A DNA stretch of 6,203 nucleotides from contig QNCV01000166.1 in assembly GCA_003645845.1 (NCBI GenBank), positions 1-6,203 of the forward strand, written 5' to 3'. Shown piece after piece: positions 1-5,293 of this stretch; position 1 is the stretch's first letter, and each line of letters starts with the position of its first letter. The stretch is from Fidelibacterota bacterium. GTDB taxonomy: Bacteria; Fidelibacterota; UBA2242. The position numbers were made by a program, and so were the translations under genes. Below the pieces are notes generated by a model, which was not told where the DNA came from, did no database searches, and saw only the letters and a list, made by a program, of their open reading frames with translations.

Positions 1-344
1 ATTTCGAGAGCAAACCCTTTCGAGAAGAGATAACTGTATTGAATAGTCAGAAGGTTGACGGATTTATCTTCTGAACGGTAATGATGGTAATGAATAAGGT
101 TTGATAAGAGATTCAGCTGAAGACGCTGGTTTCCGGAATGATAGTTATGGGTGAAACCACCCCAGAATTGATTGCCGACGGTACCTGTGTTTGAGGAATC
201 TTCAAAAATATTTGATTCCGATAGCAGTTCGGATTTGATGTAAAACGAGGATTCGGAAATGGTTTTTGAAAGGGTGTGTTGAGAGCATAATAGAAAGGTA
301 ATTATGATGCTGAAGGATATAAAATGTCGGAGTATTTTCGGCAA
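1..344 (-). CDS. Putative outer-membrane beta-barrel protein, N-terminal part (3' end outside window)
   Basis: The reading frame stays open from a TTG at 344-342 to the window edge, giving 114 complete codons. The first 23 or so residues form a clear signal peptide: MPKILRH as basic n-region, then a hydrophobic core FISFSIIITFLLC. After it come short amphipathic stretches with alternating hydrophobic and polar residues, rich in aromatic, Asn, Ser and His (for example FWGGFTHNYHSGNQRLQLNL and LLTIQYSYLFSKGFALE). The segment SESNIF near residue 42 recalls the DSNIF-like motif at the start of many outer-membrane barrels. The gene begins 19 bp after the coiled-coil gene stop and is probably its operon partner. 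There is no good Shine-Dalgarno, and no ATG or GTG fits before the signal peptide. An in-frame TTG at 395-393 is an alternative that would place 17 non-hydrophobic residues before the signal peptide. The barrel assignment is inference from pattern; the family is not identified. Confidence 0.66.
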   Translation of the reverse strand, partial: MPKILRHFISFSIIITFLLCSQHTLSKTISESSFYIKSELLSESNIFEDSSNTGTVGNQFWGGFTHNYHSGNQRLQLNLLSNLIHYHHYRSEDKSVNLLTIQYSYLFSKGFALE

Positions 345-363
345 CGTAAATACGTTTATCGTT

Positions 364-1338
364 TTATTGGTTGATAATCTTCTGTTTTTCGGCAATATAA
401 AAATTCCGGAGCGAGTCCAAGGTTGTTATATAATCGGGCAATTCGGACGGACTGATCGATTTAATAACCGGGAGATAATCGGATGGTGTAAATGTGGTAA
501 ACATATTTGGGTCTTTGGAAGTAACCCAATTTATGTAGTCTCTGTTATTCAGTGATATTGGTCCCTCTGAATATCCGTTATCAATATCATAAGATATGTC
601 CCTTTGAGCGGAAGTTAATGCCAATGATTGTTGTTTGATCTCACCACTGACCGATGACATCTCCATTGAAAATTGCGCCAGCCGGTTCTGAAGGTTTTTT
701 TCCTCGTTGACGGTTTTTATCATCAGGCTTAATTCATGAATTTTCTTATCCAGAAGATTTATTAAATCCCTATGAATTTGCGGATAATTTTGAGATTTCT
801 GCAGGTAGTCCTGAATATTAATTTTCCCGGGAATCAGTTTATCATTGATTTGACTGAAAGTCCTGCGGGAGTCAATGGCCTGGTTGCGCAGTTCGTTGAG
901 TGTCAGTAGATAATTCAGGGCTTCCTGACGTTTTTTTACGGATTGGTTTCCGGAGAGAAGATTAAGAGTCGAATCAATTGCGGCGGTTATGGATTGGATG
1001 AGATTATCGGAGGATTGTCTGGCGCGGTTTTGATTATCCAATAATTGCTGAAAGTAGTCGAGGCGGGTGGTGTTCAGAGCGGCTTTTTCCTCGGTAAGTT
1101 TCACAAGTCGCCGGCGCTCAATCCAGCTGAGATCGTCGTGATTTTCCAGTCGAGTGATTTTTTTATTGATGCTTTCCAGCTGTGTGTCGATTTGAGAAAT
1201 ATCGGAGTTAAGCCGGTCGATTTGTCTGAGAATCACGGCCAGCTGAACCCGTTCATCATCGAATGTATATTGGGCCCTTAAGACAAGGGTCAGCAGGATA
1301 AGACTGATTCCGATTAATATTTGATGTCTAAGGCGCAT
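364..1338 (-). CDS. Exported coiled-coil protein of unknown function
   Basis: The product is 324 residues from the ATG at 1338-1336. An N-terminal hydrophobic segment (about residues 7-20, ILIGISLILLTLVL) after MRLRHQ is a signal peptide or membrane anchor, so the rest is probably periplasmic. Residues about 30-66 show heptad-spaced Leu/Ile (LRQIDRLNSDISQIDTQLES), followed by further helical, charged stretches at about 75-105 and 190-250, typical of coiled coil. Residues 250-310 look less helical, rich in Asn, Ser, Pro and Tyr, before a short terminal helix. No catalytic motif or named domain is recognised. The gene overlaps the regulator gene by 11 bp and precedes a putative outer-membrane protein gene by 19 bp. 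This placement suggests an envelope structural or adaptor role within a kinase-controlled operon; that is inference. The longer ATG start at 1368 is less likely because the Shine-Dalgarno serves 1338 and the extra residues sit before a good signal peptide. Confidence 0.85.
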   Translation of the reverse strand: MRLRHQILIGISLILLTLVLRAQYTFDDERVQLAVILRQIDRLNSDISQIDTQLESINKKITRLENHDDLSWIERRRLVKLTEEKAALNTTRLDYFQQLLDNQNRARQSSDNLIQSITAAIDSTLNLLSGNQSVKKRQEALNYLLTLNELRNQAIDSRRTFSQINDKLIPGKINIQDYLQKSQNYPQIHRDLINLLDKKIHELSLMIKTVNEEKNLQNRLAQFSMEMSSVSGEIKQQSLALTSAQRDISYDIDNGYSEGPISLNNRDYINWVTSKDPNMFTTFTPSDYLPVIKSISPSELPDYITTLDSLRNFYIAEKQKIINQ

Positions 1339-2692
1339 ATTCGTGATCCTCGATGCCATATTTTTCAATTTTATAGTAGAGCGTTCCCGGTTTTATATTC
1401 AACTGATCGGCAGCTCTCTGTTTGACGCCGTGATTATCTTTCAGGGCATTTACAATCATTTCGCGTTCGATTTTGCTGATGTATTCATCCATATCACGGG
1501 CGGGAATCGGTATCGTATCAATGTCGGCGGCTTTTTTCTCATCGAAGGAAAAGAGCTCTTCGGTAAAAATATTGTCCTCGATAAAAACCAGCGCCCGCTC
1601 GATAAAATTTTCCAGTTCCCGGACATTGCCGGGCCAGGAGTAGTTTTGCAATTTTCGCATAACACTGGCTTGAATTTTCGGAATGCTGCGCTGGAGTTTT
1701 TCGGCGCGTTTTGCAAGGATATAATCGATCAGCAGAGGGATGTCTTCAGGTCTTTCGGAAAGGGGCGGAATATGAATCGGAATCACATTGATCCGATAAT
1801 ACAGATCCGATCGGAACAGTTCCTCATTGACCATTTTATCGAGGTCTTTGTTGGTGGCGGCTATCAGGCGAAAATCACTCTGAATACTCTTTTCACCACC
1901 GACCCGCTGAAACTCTTTATTTTGCAGAACCCGCAGTAATTTTACCTGTAAGGACTGCGGCATGTCGCCGATCTCATCCAGGAGGAGAGTGCCTCCGGTG
2001 GCCTGTTCGAATTTTCCGGCATGGGCTCTGACGGCTCCGGTGAATGCGCCCTTTTCGTGACCGAATAACTCGCTCTCCAGCAGTGTTTCGGCCAGTGCTC
2101 CGCAATTGACCGCAACGAACGGTCCGTTTGCTCTCTCACTCGAATCATGAATGGAACGAGCAACCAGCTCCTTGCCGGTTCCGCTTTGACCGGTGATTAA
2201 TACGGGGCTGTCGGTGACGGCAACTTTTTTAATCAGACCCCGGATTTTCCGGATGGCTTGGGACTGGCCGATAATCCGGTGACAACCGTCGGATTCACTG
2301 ATTTGAGCGCTTTCCCAACGCCTGTACAGAAGATTGACTTTAGTGCGTAATTCAGCCAGGGGGAAAGGTTTGGTAATAAAATCTTCTGCGCCGCTTTTAA
2401 TGGCATTCACGGCAATTTCAACCGTCGCATAAGCGGTTATGATAATGACGTCGGTTTTTGGAAAACGGGCTTTGACCTTTTTAAATAGTTGAATGCCGTC
2501 CATTCCGGGCATTTTAATGTCGGTAATCAGCAGATTGTAGCTGTTAATCTGAGTTTTTTTCAGTCCCTTTAATCCATCCTCGGCGTTATCGACTGAATAA
2601 TCCTCTTTTTGCAGAGTTGTGACAATTCCATTGCGGAGTGACGCATTATCTTCAACTACTAAAATTCTGTACGGCTTTTGATTCTTCTTCAT
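1328..2692 (-). CDS. NtrC-family sigma-54-dependent response regulator
   Basis: A 454-residue cytoplasmic regulator with the full three-domain layout. The receiver domain (about 8-120) has acidic residues E14/D15, phospho-acceptor D58 in LLITDIKMPGMDG, T86 and K108 (ITKPF). The AAA+ domain (about 139-375) has Walker A GQSGTGKE (168-175), an intact GAFTGA loop (215-220) that contacts sigma-54, Walker B LLLDEIGD (236-243), the sensor I segment AATN (278-281), the R300 region and sensor II WPGNVREL (353-360). A Fis-type helix-turn-helix occupies about 412-445 (VKQRAADQLNIKPGTLYYKI). Its partner is almost certainly the kinase encoded 1 bp upstream: phosphorylation at D58 should promote oligomerisation and ATP-driven opening of sigma-54 promoters. 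The start at 2692 fits the receiver domain beginning and an AGG Shine-Dalgarno. An ATG at 2731 would add 13 residues and overlap the kinase gene by 38 bp. All key residues are present, so it is probably functional. Its target genes are unknown. Confidence 0.96.
   Translation of the reverse strand: MKKNQKPYRILVVEDNASLRNGIVTTLQKEDYSVDNAEDGLKGLKKTQINSYNLLITDIKMPGMDGIQLFKKVKARFPKTDVIIITAYATVEIAVNAIKSGAEDFITKPFPLAELRTKVNLLYRRWESAQISESDGCHRIIGQSQAIRKIRGLIKKVAVTDSPVLITGQSGTGKELVARSIHDSSERANGPFVAVNCGALAETLLESELFGHEKGAFTGAVRAHAGKFEQATGGTLLLDEIGDMPQSLQVKLLRVLQNKEFQRVGGEKSIQSDFRLIAATNKDLDKMVNEELFRSDLYYRINVIPIHIPPLSERPEDIPLLIDYILAKRAEKLQRSIPKIQASVMRKLQNYSWPGNVRELENFIERALVFIEDNIFTEELFSFDEKKAADIDTIPIPARDMDEYISKIEREMIVNALKDNHGVKQRAADQLNIKPGTLYYKIEKYGIEDHEYAP
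1347..1351 (-). promoter_or_regulatory. Ribosome binding site GAGGA of the coiled-coil gene
   Basis: GAGGA on the minus strand lies 8 bases before the ATG at 1338-1336, inside the end of the regulator gene. This strong match decides in favour of the 1338 start over ATG codons at 1359 and 1368, and the resulting 11-bp gene overlap allows translational coupling. Confidence 0.7.
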
Positions 2693-2693
2693 A

Positions 2694-4085
2694 TTAACCT
2701 GCCGGTAATTCAATGACAAACTCTGTGCCATCCTTATCCGAACGATTCAGGCGGACAATGCCGCCATGCTGCTCGACGATGGACTTTGCTATGGAAAGCC
2801 CCAGACCGACGCCATTGCCTTTTGTACTGAAAAAAGCCTCAAAAATCCGAGACTGGTGTTCCGGCGGAATGGGTTTACCCCGATTAAGAATTGAAACGGA
2901 GGCCGTCGAACCGGTTTTACGGATATTGATTTCGATTGCCTGACCTTCGGTGGTAGCTTCGCAGGCATTTTTGAGGATGTTGGCGATGGCGTGCCGGATT
3001 TTTCCCGAATTGACTTTAGCCCGGGCGTCACCGGTCAGTGTAATCTCCTGATTCGGGAAGTCCCTTTTCTGGGAGTGTATGACCTCATTGATAACAGATT
3101 TCATAGAATGAATTTCCAGGTTGGTTTCGATTGGTCGGGCGTAAGCCAGGAAATTTTCCACAATTGCACTGAGGTTAGTAATCTCCCGGGTCACGGCTTT
3201 TGAATATTCGTGAAGATCGGTATTGTTCCGGGTTGCTTCGAGTAACAATTCGGCGTTAATCTGCATGCCTGCCAAAGGATTGCGGATTTCATGGGCAACC
3301 GAAGCAATCAACGCCTTGTTTTCTTTTTCCCGTCGATCGATTTCCCGTCGCATCTGTTCCATGGTTTTACTCAGAAAACCGATCTCGTCCCGGCGTTTTT
3401 CCACTGTGGCCGGTTCAGCGCGTCCCCGACCTATATTTCTGGCAAAATCGGACAAATTCCGGAGCGGCCGGGTCAGACTCTGGGACAGAATCATAACGAT
3501 TATCATTGAACAGATCAATACCGCCGTACCTGTGACTATTACCCGGCGCTTTAGAATTTCAGTATATTTTAAAAATTGGGCGTCGGCGTCGATACCGAGG
3601 ATAATTGCAGGATTGTCCTTTACATTCAGACGTTTGAAGGATGATTTGTAACCGATACCCTTTGCATCCGTGTAAAGCGGAGCAGAGGCGATACCCTTTT
3701 TCCGGGCCGTTTCAATTTCTGGTTTATGAACAAATACCGATTGGATTACTGTCTTTTTATCCCCGGCGGCGACTACAATTTCATCGGTTGAATCGATTAT
3801 GTAGATTGACCTTGCGGAAAGTGAGGTCAGGTAACGGGACAGATATCTTTCCAGTGAGTCGCGGGTCATGTTTGATTCGGGATAATCGATTATTATAGCC
3901 AGCATTTCGCGGTCAATCATCCGTGATACCAGATTAAGATTGTTCCGGAGATGATCGGCCAACTGATCTTCCAGCGTGTTGCGGGTCAACCAATACAGCG
4001 GCAGGGACATACAGATCACAATCACCGTAACGAGAATTCCCGTTACCAACGCTAATTTCCAGGACAAACGGTTGAATATTTTCAT
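2694..4085 (-). CDS. Membrane sensor histidine kinase (NtrB/AtoS/ZraS-like)
   Basis: The product is 463 residues. TM1 is at about 11-33 and TM2 at about 181-201, enclosing a periplasmic sensor region of about 147 residues that may be a Cache-like fold (mixed alpha/beta look, ARSIYIIDSTDEIV); its ligand cannot be read from sequence. A HAMP linker covers about 202-254. The HisKA domain carries phospho-acceptor H265 in ASVAHEIRNPLAG. The HATPase domain has N373 in the N box (ILKNACEA), a G1-box equivalent LNRGKPIPP (400-408), FFSTKG (418-423) and G2 box GVGLGL (425-430), ending in the usual HGGIV region. The class pairs with NtrC-type regulators, and the next gene encodes one, with only one base between stop and start. 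No upstream ATG, GTG or TTG exists in frame before a stop at 4118-4116, so 4085 is the furthest possible start. It sits directly downstream of a strong promoter and lacks a Shine-Dalgarno, suggesting leaderless translation. The first residue of the G1 motif is N401 instead of Asp. Confidence 0.96.
   Translation of the reverse strand: MKIFNRLSWKLALVTGILVTVIVICMSLPLYWLTRNTLEDQLADHLRNNLNLVSRMIDREMLAIIIDYPESNMTRDSLERYLSRYLTSLSARSIYIIDSTDEIVVAAGDKKTVIQSVFVHKPEIETARKKGIASAPLYTDAKGIGYKSSFKRLNVKDNPAIILGIDADAQFLKYTEILKRRVIVTGTAVLICSMIIVMILSQSLTRPLRNLSDFARNIGRGRAEPATVEKRRDEIGFLSKTMEQMRREIDRREKENKALIASVAHEIRNPLAGMQINAELLLEATRNNTDLHEYSKAVTREITNLSAIVENFLAYARPIETNLEIHSMKSVINEVIHSQKRDFPNQEITLTGDARAKVNSGKIRHAIANILKNACEATTEGQAIEINIRKTGSTASVSILNRGKPIPPEHQSRIFEAFFSTKGNGVGLGLSIAKSIVEQHGGIVRLNRSDKDGTEFVIELPAG
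2698..2700 (-). promoter_or_regulatory. Weak ribosome binding site AGG of the response regulator gene
   Basis: AGG within GGCAGGT, at the very end of the kinase coding sequence, sits 5 bases before the ATG at 2692-2690. It is short, but the kinase stop TAA is one base from the ATG, so re-initiation by terminating ribosomes is likely. It supports the 2692 start. Confidence 0.45.
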
Positions 4086-4093
4086 TATTTTAG

Positions 4094-4122
4094 ATTTTAC
4101 GGAAGTTGCCGGTTTTTATCAA
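4094..4122 (-). promoter_or_regulatory. Predicted sigma-70-type promoter of the kinase operon
   Basis: Reading the minus strand, TTGATA (4122-4117) is followed by exactly 17 bp and then TAAAAT (4099-4094). Each hexamer differs from the consensus by one base. The predicted transcription start, about 7 bases after the -10 box, falls at or within two bases of the kinase ATG (4085-4083). The spacer holds a small dyad CGG-N6-CCG (4100-4111) that could be an operator half-site pair but may be chance. A second TAAAAT at 4092-4087 has no -35 at proper spacing. The promoter is sigma-70-like, so expression of the operon from here would not need the sigma-54 activator it encodes. Confidence 0.6.
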
Positions 4123-4196
4123 ATAAATATGGAAAAAAGGGAACAAAAGGGGAGAAAATTAAAGCAGGAAACGTGGCGAAAAAATCTCAGATAGAG

Positions 4197-4213
4197 GTTC
4201 AAAGTTCAAAGTT
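4197..4213. repeat. Short heptamer array, GTTCAAA x 2.4
   Basis: GTTCAAA occurs twice in perfect tandem on the plus strand and continues with GTT. A near copy, GTTCGAA, stands at 4252-4258, not in register. The array lies between the GTPase gene end and the kinase promoter. Function is unknown; it may be a microsatellite-like relic or a family of intergenic repeats. Confidence 0.6.
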
Positions 4214-4271
4214 GGAATGCAGCGAATATCCCGCAGAACGGGTGGGGCGAAGTTCGAAAATCCCGGTTTCC

Positions 4272-4299
4272 GATTCTTGGCTCTTGATTCTTGTTTCTT
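4272..4299. repeat. Degenerate heptamer array, four units of GATTCTT type
   Basis: The plus strand reads GATTCTT, GGCTCTT, GATTCTT, GTTTCTT: four contiguous 7-bp units, two identical, all ending in CTT. On the coding sense of the flanking genes the units are of AAGAATC type and begin 2 bases after the GTPase stop codon. It shares its 7-bp period with the GTTCAAA array about 60 bp away. No function can be assigned. Confidence 0.6.
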
Positions 4300-4301
4300 A
4301 T

Positions 4302-5279
4302 CTAAATATGCAGCTCCACGATGTCTCCGTCTTCGAGAACATGGTCCCGGGCAACCCTTTGGCCGTTGAAGACATGTTTGCCCCAGACACGGGCGGTTTT
4401 AAGGTTTTTGAGAAAATCGCGGTGAACTTTTCCGGCAAAATCTCCCACTGTCGAACCGGTTTTAAGCACGTAGGGCTGAGACAGATCGGCATCCTTGCCG
4501 GGTGGTTTGGAGTAGATCCGGATCAACTGCATTATTTCAATGCAGCGTTGACTTAATAAATCGAAGTATAAGCGGTTTTTAACAGATAAGGGGATGATCG
4601 GCCAATCCTTTGATTCGATTTCACAAAAGGTCTGAAAGTCTTCAAGCAGTTGTTTGTTGTCGATTTTGTTGATTGCTATCAGGGTTGGAATCGGAATTGA
4701 TTTACCGGAATCATTTTCCAGAAAATCAGGGACGATGCGATGATTACCAAGCAGTTCGACGGAATTTTCAAATTGCTGAATAGTCAGTCCCCGGATATCC
4801 AGCATCAGAACAGCCATATCCGCTGTTTTTACCAGGTCAAAAAGTTCCGGTTTGGAAGATTCAGCGCTGAGCGGTGGCGTATCGATCATCTGGAGATGGA
4901 TATCGTGAAAATTTACCATACCCGGCGTAGGTCCCCAGCTGGTATAGGGAGAATCAGATACCTTGGGTGTGGCATGACTTAGTGTGCCAACCAACGCCGA
5001 TTTGCCGACATTGGTCGGTCCGATGATGACAATTCGTCCTGCACCTTCCCTTTCAATATGATATTCCGACTCGTGCCTGCCGACACTTCCTTTTTTATGT
5101 TGTTCTGATTTTAGTCGTGATAATTTCCGTCGTAATTCGGCCCGCAGGTGATCGGTGCCTTTATGTTTAGGAACCCTGCTGATCATTTCTTCCAGACAAT
5201 AGATTTTCGCAGAGATGGATTCCGCTGATCGGAATCTCTCTTCGGCGGCAAAGTAGTCTGGGGGCAAATTGGCCGGCAT
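4302..5279 (-). CDS. DRG/Obg-like GTPase with C-terminal TGS domain
   Basis: A 325-residue cytoplasmic protein starting MPANLPPDYF. An N-terminal helical, charged region (about 1-65, with PKHKGTDHLRAELRRKL) resembles that of DRG-type GTPases. The G domain follows: G1 GPTNVGKS (87-94), switch I region SPYTSWGPTPG (110-120), G3 as DTPP (133-136) in place of the usual DxxG, G4 NKID (204-207) and G5 as SVK (232-234). Residues about 265-325 form a TGS domain ending in LEDGDIVELHI, a small RNA- or regulator-binding fold also found in DRG, YchF and SpoT proteins. Family members are often linked to ribosomes or translation, but no role for this protein is visible. It seems shorter between G3 and G4 than eukaryotic and archaeal DRG. 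The ATG at 5279 has AGAG 5 bases upstream. A GTG at 5285 would add two residues and would use part of that signal. The gene is 14 bp after the serine hydrolase gene. Confidence 0.9.
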   Translation of the reverse strand: MPANLPPDYFAAEERFRSAESISAKIYCLEEMISRVPKHKGTDHLRAELRRKLSRLKSEQHKKGSVGRHESEYHIEREGAGRIVIIGPTNVGKSALVGTLSHATPKVSDSPYTSWGPTPGMVNFHDIHLQMIDTPPLSAESSKPELFDLVKTADMAVLMLDIRGLTIQQFENSVELLGNHRIVPDFLENDSGKSIPIPTLIAINKIDNKQLLEDFQTFCEIESKDWPIIPLSVKNRLYFDLLSQRCIEIMQLIRIYSKPPGKDADLSQPYVLKTGSTVGDFAGKVHRDFLKNLKTARVWGKHVFNGQRVARDHVLEDGDIVELHI

Positions 5280-5284
5280 AGGCA

Positions 5285-5288
5285 CTCT
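5285..5288 (-). promoter_or_regulatory. Weak ribosome binding site AGAG of the GTPase gene
   Basis: AGAG on the minus strand lies 5 bases before the ATG at 5279-5277. The GTG candidate at 5285-5283 overlaps this motif and has nothing better upstream, which favours the ATG. Confidence 0.4.
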
Positions 5289-5293
5289 ATTGC

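Noticed and set aside
282..293. Lipobox (LLC) in the putative barrel protein
   Set aside because: The residue before Cys is Leu, not Gly, Ala or Ser, so lipoprotein processing is unlikely.
304..555. 83-codon plus-strand open frame
   Set aside because: It is antisense to the coiled-coil gene end and the barrel gene start, and shows no protein-like features or ribosome binding support.
1339..1368. Longer start of the coiled-coil gene at ATG 1368
   Set aside because: The GAGGA site is placed for ATG 1338, which gives a compact signal peptide.
1343..1939. 198-codon plus-strand open frame
   Set aside because: It is fully antisense to the end of the regulator gene, whose protein motifs are unambiguous; its translation has no recognisable features.
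2254..2268. Plus-strand TGGC...TGGC with GG-N10-GC spacing, resembling a sigma-54 promoter
   Set aside because: It lies antisense inside the conserved regulator coding sequence, lacks the TTGC half, and has no plus-strand gene downstream.
2693..2731. Longer start of the response regulator at ATG 2731
   Set aside because: The extra 13 residues are translated from the kinase gene end in another frame and precede the normal start of a receiver domain; ATG 2692 has an AGG and fits the family.
4230..4242. Small hairpin CCCG-cagaa-CGGG as a terminator of the GTPase gene
   Set aside because: The stem is only 4 bp and no T-tract follows on the minus strand.
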